Assembly (NCBI GenBank): GCA_014323835.1
Contig: JACONH010000004.1
Span: 1-64,000, forward strand
Length of the DNA: 64,000 nt
Reading direction: 5' to 3'
Source of the DNA: Alphaproteobacteria bacterium GM202ARS2
GTDB lineage: Bacteria > Pseudomonadota > Alphaproteobacteria > GM7ARS4
In this document: positions 1-8,871 of the stretch, piece after piece
Layout of the letters: every line of letters starts with the position of its first letter
Position numbering within the stretch: position 1 is the first letter of the stretch
Position numbers and translations under genes: made by a program
Notes under the pieces: generated by a model
What the model was told of the DNA's origin: nothing
Seen by the model: the letters and a program-made list of their open reading frames with translations, nothing else
Database searches by the model: none

Positions 1-75
1 GCTGAGGTCTCTTTTGATTGTGGCGGTAATCCCCCACAGGGTGCGTGTGGGTTATGCGGGCAATTATTTTACCCA

Positions 76-1047
76 TCACGCTTCGTCATCGCTACTGCTG
101 TCTAGCTGCGGTTGCGGTATCGTCACATTAAGCTTGCGAGGCGGCTGCGGGTTGTCCTCAGCAAGCTGGTTTTTGAACGCTTTTTCTATCTCATACATCT
201 TCGCTCTGTGGTAAGGGTCGGGTAGGCTCTTCCACCATGACTCTTTAGGCTGGCTTGCCTCCTGTGTTGCCTTCTGTCTGCGAGGCTTAGGTGTCGGTTT
301 GGATGGGCTTTGCGATGCTGGTGCGGCCTGCCCGTCGGTTCGAATATGTTGTATCGTAAACTTACTGAGCCTGCTAGGCGCGCCCGGGCTACGTGGGTTA
401 CGTGGGCTGCGTGGTTTCGGTTGAGGCTTGCGTTGGTCGATATTGCCGTCATGCCACTTGGGTTTTCTTTGTTCGATGAAGGCGGGGTGTAGGCTTTTGA
501 TGTCATCTGCGAGGGCGATGAATTGGCTGACGGCGTTGTGCATGCTCATGTAGTAATCTCGTCTTGTTTTGACGAAGGCATCGCCGTGCAGCGGCGTATC
601 GGGGATTTCGAACTGCCCTGCTCCTGCGGGCGTGATATTCAGGTTATCTTTCAGTTGTTGGAGGATATCGATGTGTGCTTGCCGCATGGCTTGGTTGAAC
701 TGCGTCGACCGAGCATTGTATTCGGCAACATCCATCATCGAGTGGTCGAGCTGCTCTTTGTAGTCTTGTATGCAGGTCTGGAAGTTTTGTTCCATGACGT
801 TCTTGAAGTTTTGGTAGATGTCTCGGCGTGTTTCGTCGTGGTCGCCGGGCGGTCGGTCTGAGGGGGGTGTCATGTTGGGGTCCACCATGTGGAAGACGCG
901 CCGTCCGCCTTGTCCGTGCCCCCGCCCCTGAACTGTTGCCTGCATGTGCCCGAGTTGCTGACTGGCAGAGCCTTTAAGGATACGAAGATCCTGATGCGCC
1001 GCGGTCACCGCATCGTATGAGCTGGGCAGTTGAGAAATAACCGGCAT
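76..1047 (-). CDS. Hypothetical Pro/Arg-rich protein
   Basis: I do not recognise this 323-residue protein. The start is supported by a perfect AGGAGG ribosome binding site just upstream of the ATG. Roughly residues 60-190 look helical and charged. Residues about 195-275 are a low-complexity basic Pro/Arg/Lys/Ser linker with short PKPR-like motifs, and the C-terminus is acidic (SSSDDEA). No signal peptide or membrane segment is seen. It is the last of three same-strand genes (a DNA methyltransferase and a DUF2380-like protein lie upstream), so it probably belongs to the accessory block. Function unknown. Confidence 0.65.
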   Translation of the reverse strand: MPVISQLPSSYDAVTAAHQDLRILKGSASQQLGHMQATVQGRGHGQGGRRVFHMVDPNMTPPSDRPPGDHDETRRDIYQNFKNVMEQNFQTCIQDYKEQLDHSMMDVAEYNARSTQFNQAMRQAHIDILQQLKDNLNITPAGAGQFEIPDTPLHGDAFVKTRRDYYMSMHNAVSQFIALADDIKSLHPAFIEQRKPKWHDGNIDQRKPQPKPRSPRNPRSPGAPSRLSKFTIQHIRTDGQAAPASQSPSKPTPKPRRQKATQEASQPKESWWKSLPDPYHRAKMYEIEKAFKNQLAEDNPQPPRKLNVTIPQPQLDSSSDDEA

Positions 1048-1139
1048 GGTTCCTCCTGTGGCATAAAGGTTATGCCCGTCCCATCTATTTTATGGTGTGT
1101 GTCATGCGCGCCAGCGTGCGTTGTATTTTTTTGGGCGTA

Positions 1140-1712
1140 TCAGGGCGTCCAGTTTCCTTGCATGCGTTGGTGTCGTTCGGCTTTGGCGGCGGGGTCTTCG
1201 AAGACTCGGTTTTTCAGGAGCCACAGCGCGCTGCGCACCCATGTTTGGTCGGTGTTGCCTCGGATAGCGGCAGAGTATTGTGCTTGTAGGCGTTCGGTTT
1301 TGGCGTCTCGGATGTAGTAGTTGATGTTGAGGATAAGGTTGCTGACTTTCTGGATGAGACAGCCCATGGACAGGTCGGCGCCGAGTTGGGCAGCGACTTC
1401 GGCTTCGCAGCCGGGGCACTCACGGAAGAGCCCCTCAGCAGCAAAACGAGCATGCGGCGAGTCCAGCTCGTTGGCACGGGACGTATCCACAATGGTATAA
1501 ACGCCGCGCCTGTCGATGTCGTCTTTGATGACTTGCGTTACCAGATTCAGCCGTTGGGCTTGTTCTTGTTGGACTTTTAGGTCTTTGCTACCAGAGGTAT
1601 CGAAGAGCTCGCACTTGAACACCGCCAGTTTGGGCTTGCTTTCAGCACGAGCGGGTGCGGGGCTGGCAACAGCAACGAGAACGAACGCAAAGGCTATAAC
1701 GTGTTGTATCAT
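1140..1712 (-). CDS. Periplasmic DUF2380-like protein
   Basis: Starting at the ATG at 1712, the product (190 residues) has a clear Sec signal: hydrophobic stretch AFAFVLVAVA, then a PARA cleavage site. A longer reading from GTG at 1748 would overlap the upstream methyltransferase gene by 17 bases and bury the signal, so I prefer 1712. The mature part begins with a lipoprotein-free motif of the type LAVFKCELFDTSG and a two-Cys CPGC segment. This general arrangement resembles the DUF2380/DUF3280 family of small periplasmic proteins of unknown function. The family assignment is from memory of the pattern and is moderate. Confidence 0.6.
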   Translation of the reverse strand: MIQHVIAFAFVLVAVASPAPARAESKPKLAVFKCELFDTSGSKDLKVQQEQAQRLNLVTQVIKDDIDRRGVYTIVDTSRANELDSPHARFAAEGLFRECPGCEAEVAAQLGADLSMGCLIQKVSNLILNINYYIRDAKTERLQAQYSAAIRGNTDQTWVRSALWLLKNRVFEDPAAKAERHQRMQGNWTP

Positions 1713-1731
1713 GGCATTTATCGCAGTGATG

Positions 1732-2487
1732 TTAGCCGTTGATATCACAGCCGAGAAACTGCCGCTCGGCTTGTTGGCATGCGTCCATGACGGAGAAGCT
1801 ACCGGCGGCGGGGTCGATGATGATGTCGTTGGGTTGTGATACCGCAGCGATGAGTTCTTTTTGCAGCCGAATGGGTTTGGTGTGGGGAAAGCCGTTTTTT
1901 GGGGCGTCTTCCTGCCATACGTCGGGTATGGTGTGCGACTGCCAGATGCCTTTTGCTTTGCGGGGTGTCTTTTGTAGGACGATGAGGTGTTCGCTTTTGC
2001 GTCTGGTGCGGTATCCCATGCCGATTTTGCCTTTATCCCAGGTTACCATATCGACTATTTCTAGGGGTGTGTTGGTTAGCCAGTGGGTGAATCCCATGCA
2101 CAAGTGGAACTTATCCATCCATAAGAAGAGATGCCCGCTTGGTATGAGGACTCGGCTGATTTCTTGTGTGAATTCAGCGATGGTCTTTTCGGGCATTTGG
2201 GGTAGGCTTGAGCGTGCTTTGCCTCTTTTTTTGCCTTCGTTGCCGTAGTTGAGTTTATCGAGGATGCCTCTGTATTGGGGGTCGAAGAAGGCGGCGGGGA
2301 TGGTTGCGTCGGTGAGTTGGGATAGGAAGGCTAGCCCGTCCATTTTGTTGCGTTGGTTGAGGGCTATTGTGTGTGGTGTGCATGGCGGTGACGGAAGGGC
2401 GCGCACGGGTGAGAAAACCGGTGTGGCAGGTTTGAGCTGCTTGTGGGTTTTGTCATTGACGAGGGCTATTTTCTGTGCGACCGACAT
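1732..2487 (-). CDS. Solitary DNA methyltransferase (beta-class, N4/N6-amino)
   Basis: Predicted SAM-dependent DNA amino-methyltransferase of 251 residues. The catalytic motif IV appears near residue 68 as DPQY (usual form DPPY). The SAM-binding motif I is near the C-terminus as DPAAGSFSV, so the order is the permuted beta-class order. Between them is a short target-recognition region with the charged segment TRRKSEH typical of this family (compare HPTQKP-type segments; here HTKPIRLQKEL). No restriction endonuclease gene is adjacent, so it is a solitary enzyme as far as this window shows. The second residue of motif IV differs from consensus, so activity is likely but not certain. Confidence 0.82.
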   Translation of the reverse strand: MSVAQKIALVNDKTHKQLKPATPVFSPVRALPSPPCTPHTIALNQRNKMDGLAFLSQLTDATIPAAFFDPQYRGILDKLNYGNEGKKRGKARSSLPQMPEKTIAEFTQEISRVLIPSGHLFLWMDKFHLCMGFTHWLTNTPLEIVDMVTWDKGKIGMGYRTRRKSEHLIVLQKTPRKAKGIWQSHTIPDVWQEDAPKNGFPHTKPIRLQKELIAAVSQPNDIIIDPAAGSFSVMDACQQAERQFLGCDING

Positions 2488-3183
2488 GAAGGTTTATATA
2501 GGGCATTTTTCCTATCACTTCAAGGCAAAAAAGCGTTTGCTTGACAGGGACTTGTGTGTTTGTTGGTGGGATGTGGCGACAATCGCTGTGAGTGATGGTA
2601 TTGTGGGGTAGCATCGGTGTTTTCTCTCGTATGGGGCGGTATGCCTGTTATAGGCAATGTGCCGGTAAAGGGAAGAGCGGGCATCATGCCCTCTTCAAGT
2701 CTTATGGCTCGACCCGCTTACCCCTCGAGATTTGTGCAGGGACGTAACTTCGTGGCTCGACGGTGCAATAGGTAGTTTACCTGTGCAGGAGTGGAATTTT
2801 TAAAGTTAGAAGTTACGCAGGTAACGTAACTCCGTGGCTCGAGATTTAAGCAGGTAACGTAACTTCCTGGCTCGACGGGTCAATAGACGAGAGATTTAGC
2901 TATCGCTACTCGACTCTGCCAAAAAAAATGATTTTTTTTATCTCAGCTATTGACTCTGTCCATATTTTCGTCCATATTATAGTTGAAAACAAAATTGCGA
3001 AAACCAACAGACCTACTTTGAGGAAGTTGTATAAGATGATTGTTTGGAGCAGAGAGTTGAGATTATGGCTGTGTGAGTTACGCAAGTGCTTTTGCTTGCT
3101 TGGTTTATGCTGGCTTTTGGTTTGCGATCCTAGTATGTGCATGTTGCTACGTGATCACGCTTTTACGATACAGGAGGTTTGTT
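2488..3183. other. Long gene-poor interval with imperfect repeats
   Basis: About 700 bases between divergent genes with no convincing gene. It holds imperfect direct repeats at 2724-2887, an A8/T8 tract near 2922-2939, and a moderately AT-rich leader before the mini-gene at 3184. Short open frames here on either strand lack ribosome binding sites and are not supported. It probably contains promoters for the leftward methyltransferase gene and the rightward AIPR unit, but none could be placed with confidence. Confidence 0.6.
2724..2887. repeat. Imperfect direct repeats (about 48 bp, 2.5 copies)
   Basis: Two copies of a unit beginning CTCGAGATTT and ending GGCTCGACGG..CAATAG lie at 2724-2771 and 2838-2887. 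A half copy (GCAGGTAACGTAACTCCGTG) lies at 2818-2837 and runs into the second full copy. The core GTAACTTCNTGGCTCGA recurs three times. Spacing is irregular, with no uniform spacers, so this is not a CRISPR array. It could be a protein-binding region or residue of duplication. Confidence 0.7.
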
Positions 3184-3324
3184 ATGAACACAGACATCAA
3201 CACTACGGCACTTGATTACGTGCTGCCGAGTTTGGCATATTCTCGTTCGCGAGGTAGCCTTCCATGCGGTGCGTTTTCTTTTGGGGGAGTTCTTAGGCTT
3301 TTTGTATATAAGGAGATTGTGTGA
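3184..3324 (+). CDS. Mini-gene coupled to the AIPR-like gene (46 aa)
   Basis: A 46-codon frame opens with ATG behind a perfect AGGAGG site at 3172-3177 with 6-base spacing. It closes with TGA overlapping the ATG of the next gene (TGATG at 3322-3326), a classic translational-coupling arrangement. Its first 20 or so residues (MNTDIN..ALDY..LPSLAY) match the N-terminus of the downstream protein (MNKEIN..LDH..LPSVAY), while the remainder does not. It is either a truncated duplication of the downstream gene or a genuine leader/partner peptide. Too short for standard gene finders. No function is known. Confidence 0.5.
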   Translation: MNTDINTTALDYVLPSLAYSRSRGSLPCGAFSFGGVLRLFVYKEIV

Positions 3325-4517
3325 TGAATAAGGAAATCAATATCAAGGTGCTTGACCACCATTTCTTTACGTTACCGAGTGTAGCGTATGCGGAGACAAA
3401 GCGTTGTGTCGCTACTGTGGCACTGGCGGATATTCCGGACGGCATCGGCATTAAGCCGAATGTCCGCACCCAGAATATTAACAAGACGCTTTATAAGAGC
3501 ATCAGGAAGGAAACCATCGATAGTGCCGACACGGATAAAAAGTTGTTTTACCTGAAAAACAAGGGAATTACGATTGTTGCTGAGGAAGTCAAAGTTCTAG
3601 AAAGCAAGGACAACAAAGCAACGTTGCGTCTTTCTTTGCAGCCAGAGCATGGCATTGTTGATGGCGGACATACGTATAAGATTATTACCAGTCTTGCCAA
3701 GGAAGACCCAAGCATTCTTGAGGGGCAGTATGTGACTGTCGACATTCGCACAGGACTTGATTCAAGTGCGACTGTTCACATGGCACATGGTATGAACACG
3801 TCCACTCAGGTTAAGACTGTCAGTTTGCTTAATGCACAAGGTGTGTTTGAGCCGATAAAGGAACAACTCCGAGGCACTCAAGGTTATAGCGGTATTGCTT
3901 GGAGTGAGAATGAAACAGGAAAGCACAAAGCCAGTGATATTATTGCTTTCATGACGTTGTTTAACCACGAGTGGCCACAAAAGCTCACGGTCATTCATAG
4001 GTCGCTTGGCAAGGTTGAGAATTTTTATAAAGAGGAATACGATAAAAGCTACCGACCGATTTTTCTTATCCTGAAAGATATTCTGCAGCTGCGGGATAGG
4101 ATTCTGCTAGACGCACCAGCGATATGGAGAGCAGGTGGGAAGCGAACAAAAGAAGCGGATGAGCCGAAAAAATCTATATGGAAGAAGTGTACGAAAAATA
4201 GGCTGGATAAGGGAACTTTCATCGAGGATGAAACGGCTTGGAACCCCGATTGGCAATTAACGGATAATCGAGCTATCCTCTATCCGCTTATGTGGGCTTT
4301 CCACTATTTGTTGCATCGTGACTCTCAATCTCATTTGGCGTGGAAGCCGGGTTCTTTTGATGGGGTTTTGCAGGTGTGGCAAAAGGTTGGCTTTGCGTTA
4401 TTGTCGGCATACGAGGAACGCTTTAATGCACAAGAGAGAAAATATAGTAATGTAGTGAGAGATAAACTTTTTTGGAAAGAACTCTATAGGATTGTAGAGG
4501 AGAAGAGCGGTTATTGA
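3324..4517 (+). CDS. AIPR-family (abortive infection phage resistance-like) protein
   Basis: 397 residues. The central region has the signature layout of AIPR proteins: [15 protein letters not shown] near residue 75, followed by [12 protein letters not shown] near residue 112, equivalent to the family's N-x-GI and IVNGxQT motifs. The family is associated with abortive phage resistance and sits in many defence islands; its biochemical activity is poorly defined. I chose ATG at 3324 over GTG at 3321 because AGGAG at 3311-3315 gives 8-base spacing and the ATG overlaps the mini-gene stop. The gene is visibly AT-richer than the gyrB region. It neighbours DNA methyltransferases, consistent with a defence setting. 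Family call moderate; function inferred. Confidence 0.72.
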   Translation: MNKEINIKVLDHHFFTLPSVAYAETKRCVATVALADIPDGIGIKPNVRTQNINKTLYKSIRKETIDSADTDKKLFYLKNKGITIVAEEVKVLESKDNKATLRLSLQPEHGIVDGGHTYKIITSLAKEDPSILEGQYVTVDIRTGLDSSATVHMAHGMNTSTQVKTVSLLNAQGVFEPIKEQLRGTQGYSGIAWSENETGKHKASDIIAFMTLFNHEWPQKLTVIHRSLGKVENFYKEEYDKSYRPIFLILKDILQLRDRILLDAPAIWRAGGKRTKEADEPKKSIWKKCTKNRLDKGTFIEDETAWNPDWQLTDNRAILYPLMWAFHYLLHRDSQSHLAWKPGSFDGVLQVWQKVGFALLSAYEERFNAQERKYSNVVRDKLFWKELYRIVEEKSGY

Positions 4518-4527
4518 GGCGGTGGCT

Positions 4528-4905
4528 ATGGATGTGGAAGCGAACAAGCGTAATGTTGTTGCATTTTATGACTTGATGTTTAATCGGGGCGAGCCGCGTC
4601 GTGCGGTCGAGCGTTATGTGGGAGCGACGTATCGGCAGCACAATCCGCATGTTGCGGATGGCAAGCGGGGTTTCATCGATTACTTTGAGCGTATGGCTCG
4701 GGCGTATCCGGGCAAGTCGGTGGTTTTTAAGCGTGTGATTGCCGAGGGTCATTTTGTTGTGTTGCATTGTCATCAGCACTGGTCGGATGGTGATTATGCG
4801 GGCATTGATATTTTTCGCTTGGATGCGGCGGGCAAAATTGTCGAGCACTGGGATGTGTTGCAACCGATGCCGAGCACCGCCGCCCACGATAACGGCATGT
4901 TTTAG
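4528..4905 (+). CDS. SnoaL-like / NTF2-fold protein
   Basis: 125 residues of a single SnoaL-like polyketide-cyclase/NTF2-fold domain. The start of the fold reads [13 protein letters not shown], followed by [11 protein letters not shown], and it ends with [21 protein letters not shown], the conserved C-terminal strand pattern of this family. Such small cone-shaped proteins bind or isomerise small hydrophobic substrates; the substrate here is unknown. ATG at 4528 is preferred to GTG at 4522 because of the GAGG upstream. It starts 10 bases after the AIPR-like gene and is probably cotranscribed with it and the following methyltransferase gene. Confidence 0.8.
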   Translation: MDVEANKRNVVAFYDLMFNRGEPRRAVERYVGATYRQHNPHVADGKRGFIDYFERMARAYPGKSVVFKRVIAEGHFVVLHCHQHWSDGDYAGIDIFRLDAAGKIVEHWDVLQPMPSTAAHDNGMF

Positions 4906-4928
4906 CACTAGCGGAAAAAGTTACAGAG

Positions 4929-5771
4929 ATGATGTTACCTAAGACCTATCGAGACAAAATCATTCATGGCGATGTCATGGAGACGTTGCGTGCGTTGCCG
5001 GACAAGTGTTTGGATATGGTTTATGGGGATCCTGATTACAATGTTGGGATTAACTATAAGGGGCGTTCTTATAAGCAGAGTTGGGAGTCGTATGTGGATT
5101 GGTATTGCGCGCTGGCTCGTGAGTCGTTGCGGGTGTTGAAGGATGATGGCAATTTGTTTTTGCTGAACTACCCTAAGCAGAATGCGTATTTGCGGGTGCG
5201 TTTCTTGGATGGGGCTGCCTATGATGTGCAGGATTACGTGTGGGTGTATAATACCAATGTGGGTCATTCGCCGCGCCGTTTTACGACGGCGCATCGTTCG
5301 ATTTTGCATGCCCGCAAGTCGAAGCACAACAAATTTTATAAGGACAACGTAGCGGTGCCGTATAAGAACCCTGAGGATAGGCGTATCAGGGCGCGCATGG
5401 CGGCGGGGCACAAGGGGGCGATGCCGTATTCGTGGTTCTTTTATAATCTGGTCAAGAACGTATCGAAGGACAAAACCATTCATGCCTGCCAGATACCGTT
5501 GGGCTTGGTAGAGATGTTGATCAAGGCGAGCACACAGCCGGGCGATAGTGTGTTTGTGCTGTTTGGTGGCTCGGGCTCGGAGCTGGTGCTGGCACAGGAA
5601 CTGGGACGAGTGTTTGTCTCGTGCGAACTGCATGGCGAGTATCATCGTATGATCGAGTCTCGCTTGCAGAATAACGGCATCATCAAACCGCAGTATCGCC
5701 TGTTGTATTGTATGCGCGCCGCACAAGAAGAGAGCAAGTATGGGCAAGCGTCAAGTATTTCTATGGCTTGA
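4929..5771 (+). CDS. Solitary DNA methyltransferase (beta-class)
   Basis: 280 residues. It opens with a target-proximal IIHGDVMETLRALPD segment, then motif IV as DPDY (near residue 35) followed by N, as in DPPYN enzymes. The C-terminal SAM-binding motif is VFVLFGGSGSELVLAQELGR near residue 205. This is the permuted beta-class layout of N6-adenine/N4-cytosine methyltransferases. Two consecutive ATG codons (4929, 4932) are possible starts. No nuclease partner is adjacent. It converges on the TPR gene with an 11-base overlap of the 3' ends. Recognition sequence cannot be read from the protein. Confidence 0.85.
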   Translation: MMLPKTYRDKIIHGDVMETLRALPDKCLDMVYGDPDYNVGINYKGRSYKQSWESYVDWYCALARESLRVLKDDGNLFLLNYPKQNAYLRVRFLDGAAYDVQDYVWVYNTNVGHSPRRFTTAHRSILHARKSKHNKFYKDNVAVPYKNPEDRRIRARMAAGHKGAMPYSWFFYNLVKNVSKDKTIHACQIPLGLVEMLIKASTQPGDSVFVLFGGSGSELVLAQELGRVFVSCELHGEYHRMIESRLQNNGIIKPQYRLLYCMRAAQEESKYGQASSISMA

Positions 5772-7413
5772 ACTGAGAAAGAGGTGTGAATTTTGCTCTC
5801 TCCCATTCAAATATGTTTCTTCCTATGTCCCTAGAGGAAGCATAGTGGTGTTTAGATTTTTCTACTAGCATATCTCTAGAAGACAGGCTTCTCATGAGGT
5901 CATCGGCAGCTTGTTCATGAGTCTTCTTTTCTCTTTTTGCTTGCAATATATTAAATTCTAAAGTGTAGCGGTATTTTATCCACTCCATATAAAGGAGTGC
6001 GATAAAAGTAAGACTAATATATTCTGTTTTTGTCAGCGTGTATTGGAGTGTGCCTATATCAAGGCAGGGGATGAAGTTTAAGAAAGGTAGTGAAATAGTA
6101 AAAAGCACAATGCCAATTAGGACGTAACGAGTCCCGTGCACAAAGTAAAACGCCCCACCTTCACCAAACTTAAAATCAATGATTCTCTTTTCTTTTTTTG
6201 CAATTCTTAGCTTTGACTCTATCTCTTTTCTAGCTTCTTTACCAGTCGCTAATCTTTTCGCCTTTTTATAATCATTAATAGCTTTGTCATACTCTCCCTC
6301 AGAGAAATAAGCATTCCCCCGATTGTAGTAGGCATTTACATGATTGGGGTTTAGTTTGATAGCCTGGTTATAATCTTTTATTGCCCTGTCGTATGCACCT
6401 TTTCTGGCATGGGCAGCTCCCCGATTGTTGTATGCATTTACATGATTGGGTTCTAGTTTGATAGCTTGATTATAATCTTTTATTGCCTTGTCGTAGTCAC
6501 CTTTGCTGGAATAAGCATTTCCCCGATTGTTGTATGCATCTGCCTTATTGCGTTCTAGTTTGATAGTTTGATTATAGTCTTTTATTGCTTTGTCGTAGTC
6601 GCCTTTTTCGGCATGAGCAACTCCCCGATTGCTGTAGGCACTTGCATTATTGCGTTCTAGTCTGATAGCTTGATCATAATCATTTATTGCTTTGTCGTAG
6701 TCGCCTCTGTAGAAATAAACAACTCCTCGATTGTTATAGGCATTTACATGATTGTGCTCTAATTCAATAGCTTGATTATAATCATTTATTGCCTTGTCAT
6801 AGTCACCTTTGTGGGAATAGGCATTTCCCCGATTGCTATAGGCACTTGCATGATTGGGTTCTAGTTTGATAGCTTGATTATGATCTTCTATTGCTTTGTC
6901 ATAGTCACCTTTTTGAGCGTTGGCATTTCCCCGATTATAATAGGTAATTGCATTATTGGGTTCTAGTTTGATGGCTTGATTATAATCCTCTATGGCTTCG
7001 TCAAGATTGCCTTTGCGAGCATGAGCAGATCCTCGATTGTAATAGGTATCGGCATTCTTGGGGTCTAAGTTGATAGCTTGTGTGAAATTCTCTATGGCTT
7101 TGTCGAGGTTGCCTTTGAGGGCATGGGCTGTTCCTCGATTGTAGTAGGGACGAGCATCCTTGAGGTCTAAGTTGATGGCTTGCGTGAAATCCTTTATAGC
7201 TTCGTCGTGGTCGCCTTTGTGAGCATGAAATATTCCTCGATTGTAGTAGACTTGTGCATAAATTTTTTTCAACGCCTTGCCTTTTGGAACAATTTTTTCC
7301 AAGATATCGATAGCGCGTGTACATCCATCGACAGCCTCACGATATTTGCCCTCTTGGAAGTATCCGTTAGCATTTTGACATAAGCGTTCGACTTCTTTCA
7401 GGTTCTCATTCAT
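5761..7413 (-). CDS. TPR protein with C-terminal membrane domain
   Basis: 550 residues. About eleven tetratricopeptide repeats of 34 residues run from roughly residue 5 to 385, with consensus unit GDYDKAIKDYNQAIKLEPNH and the AYNNRGNA helix. DNA units of 102 bases are highly similar to each other, pointing to recent unit duplication. The C-terminal third has two hydrophobic segments (near 410-430 and 450-470; GIVLFTISLPFLNFIP) followed by a charged helical tail. TPR arrays serve as protein-binding scaffolds, so this is likely an inner-membrane scaffold facing the cytoplasm. The membrane part is homologous to the separate protein encoded at 7496-7999. Function unknown. Confidence 0.85.
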   Translation of the reverse strand: MNENLKEVERLCQNANGYFQEGKYREAVDGCTRAIDILEKIVPKGKALKKIYAQVYYNRGIFHAHKGDHDEAIKDFTQAINLDLKDARPYYNRGTAHALKGNLDKAIENFTQAINLDPKNADTYYNRGSAHARKGNLDEAIEDYNQAIKLEPNNAITYYNRGNANAQKGDYDKAIEDHNQAIKLEPNHASAYSNRGNAYSHKGDYDKAINDYNQAIELEHNHVNAYNNRGVVYFYRGDYDKAINDYDQAIRLERNNASAYSNRGVAHAEKGDYDKAIKDYNQTIKLERNKADAYNNRGNAYSSKGDYDKAIKDYNQAIKLEPNHVNAYNNRGAAHARKGAYDRAIKDYNQAIKLNPNHVNAYYNRGNAYFSEGEYDKAINDYKKAKRLATGKEARKEIESKLRIAKKEKRIIDFKFGEGGAFYFVHGTRYVLIGIVLFTISLPFLNFIPCLDIGTLQYTLTKTEYISLTFIALLYMEWIKYRYTLEFNILQAKREKKTHEQAADDLMRSLSSRDMLVEKSKHHYASSRDIGRNIFEWERAKFTPLSQFKP

Positions 7414-7495
7414 AAAAGCACCGTATAAGAGTTGTTTATTCTATCTATAAAACAAAATAGAATCAGCGCAACAATATTCTGGCTACGGGGTGTAA

Positions 7496-7999
7496 TTATG
7501 CGACTGAGATAGGCATAAATTTGAGCTCTAAAGGTTTGCGAGCATCCCTTCGTATCTCTTTTATATTTTCAAGGTGGTATTTTAAGAGTTCCAAGCGCAT
7601 GGTGGGGTCTGATGTATTTTTATAAACCTCCCCTCTCATAAGAGCTTTGACGGCTTGTATGTGCATCTCTTGTATTTTTGTTATTTCTAAACGAGCAAAT
7701 TCATGTCTTTTGCGGTAGCTCGCCCCCTCCGTTAGAGAAAAAGCAATGATAAGAAAAACAGCATAATCGAGCTGTATCATGTCCTCACTCAAAGAAAGCT
7801 TGTTTATAGCGGGGATTAAATCCCAAAGAGGTAGGCTAATCGTGAGAGCAGTTAAAAAGACCAATACGCCACGGCAAATAACAATAAACCAAAACCAGAA
7901 CCCTTTTTTGCAATGAAAATTTACGGCTTTTTTCTCAACTTTGACTTTAGCTTGGGTCAGGCGAGGATCGGCATCAGAAGGCGTAGGCATGGTTGGCAT
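7496..7999 (-). CDS. Small membrane protein, paralogue of the TPR protein's C-terminal domain
   Basis: 167 residues with two hydrophobic segments (WFWFIVICRGVLVFLTALTI and YAVFLIIAFSLTEG) and a charged helical tail. The motif LTISLPLWDLIP matches FTISLPFLNFIP in the C-terminal part of the 550-residue TPR protein just downstream, and the tails align as well (KALMRG versus DDLMRS). The start codon lies inside the 3' end of the upstream TPR gene (26-base overlap, different frame), so the two are probably translationally coupled and together equal the fused neighbour. Function unknown. Confidence 0.75.
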   Translation of the reverse strand: MPTMPTPSDADPRLTQAKVKVEKKAVNFHCKKGFWFWFIVICRGVLVFLTALTISLPLWDLIPAINKLSLSEDMIQLDYAVFLIIAFSLTEGASYRKRHEFARLEITKIQEMHIQAVKALMRGEVYKNTSDPTMRLELLKYHLENIKEIRRDARKPLELKFMPISVA

Positions 8000-8738
8000 T
8001 GTCCGGCTTGAGGGTCACTGATTCTCTGTTATCCTCCTTTTCATGGCGAGCCAAACTCTTATTATGGCGAGCTTTGTTATGGTCAGGCGAATGTTTGATG
8101 GCTTGTTCAAAGTCATCGATCGCTTGGTCGTAGTTGTTTTGTTTGGCATGAGCAACCCCTCGATTGTTATAGGCATAGGCAAAATCATCCTTAAGCGAAA
8201 GAGCTTTTGTGAATTCACCTATTGCCTTGTCGTAGCTGCCCCTTTCAGCGTAGGCATTCCCCCGATTATAGTACATGTCGGCAGCCCTAGGCTTTAAGCC
8301 GATAGCTTGCGTATAATCAGCAATTGCCTCAACATAATCATGCTTTTCATAGTAAGCATTCCCCCGATTGCCATAAGCCCACGCCAAGACTTCTTTATCA
8401 TCATCAGTATTCTTTTTTTGAAGAATTCTGATGGCTTGTGTAAAGTCTTCGACCGCTCTGTCGAAATCGTCCATTCTATAGTACGTACTGCCTCGATAAT
8501 AATAGGCTTTGGCGTAATCCTTGTTCAGCTTAATCGCCTTATCATAGTCAGCAAGGGCTTCGGCATATTTTTCTTGGGCATAATAGCTATTGCCGCGATA
8601 ATAATAAGCTTCAGCGTAACCGCTCTCAAGCCCGATGGCTTGCATAAAAGCATCGATAGCTGCGTCATACGCCCCACCTCTTAGGTGTTCGCGACCGACC
8701 TTGAGTAGTTCTTGGGTTGTTGAGTTGCCTTTGTTCAT
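7974..8738 (-). CDS. TPR protein
   Basis: From ATG at 8738 the product has 254 residues. Six to seven TPR units fill almost the whole chain (for example AEAYYYRGNSYY, DMYYNRGNAYAERGSYDKAI, AYNNRGVAHAKQNNYDQAI). A GTG at 8783 would add 15 residues. Neither start has a strong ribosome binding site, and I prefer the ATG because the extension has no TPR character. It has no membrane segment itself; the overlapping downstream gene supplies one. It is the first gene after the tRNA-Ser 3' end. Confidence 0.82.
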   Translation of the reverse strand: MNKGNSTTQELLKVGREHLRGGAYDAAIDAFMQAIGLESGYAEAYYYRGNSYYAQEKYAEALADYDKAIKLNKDYAKAYYYRGSTYYRMDDFDRAVEDFTQAIRILQKKNTDDDKEVLAWAYGNRGNAYYEKHDYVEAIADYTQAIGLKPRAADMYYNRGNAYAERGSYDKAIGEFTKALSLKDDFAYAYNNRGVAHAKQNNYDQAIDDFEQAIKHSPDHNKARHNKSLARHEKEDNRESVTLKPDNANHAYAF

Positions 8739-8871
8739 GTAAGCGTGTATCAAACGATGGGCTAGTGAGATAGTGACAGTCACCCATCATATAAGACAAG
8801 AAAAATATAAGACAAAAAAAGCAACAAAACAATCAAAATATGTCAAGTATCCATGCTACCAAATATCGCGG

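Noticed and set aside
523-861. Rightward frame opposite the first hypothetical gene
   Set aside because: Lies fully antisense to a better-supported frame that has a perfect ribosome binding site.
2724-2887. CRISPR array
   Set aside because: Repeat copies are too few and spacing too irregular, and no cas genes are near.
2906-3142. Leftward frame of 78 codons with a hydrophobic middle
   Set aside because: No ribosome binding site, AT-biased composition, and it lies opposite the leader of the coupled mini-gene; looks like chance.
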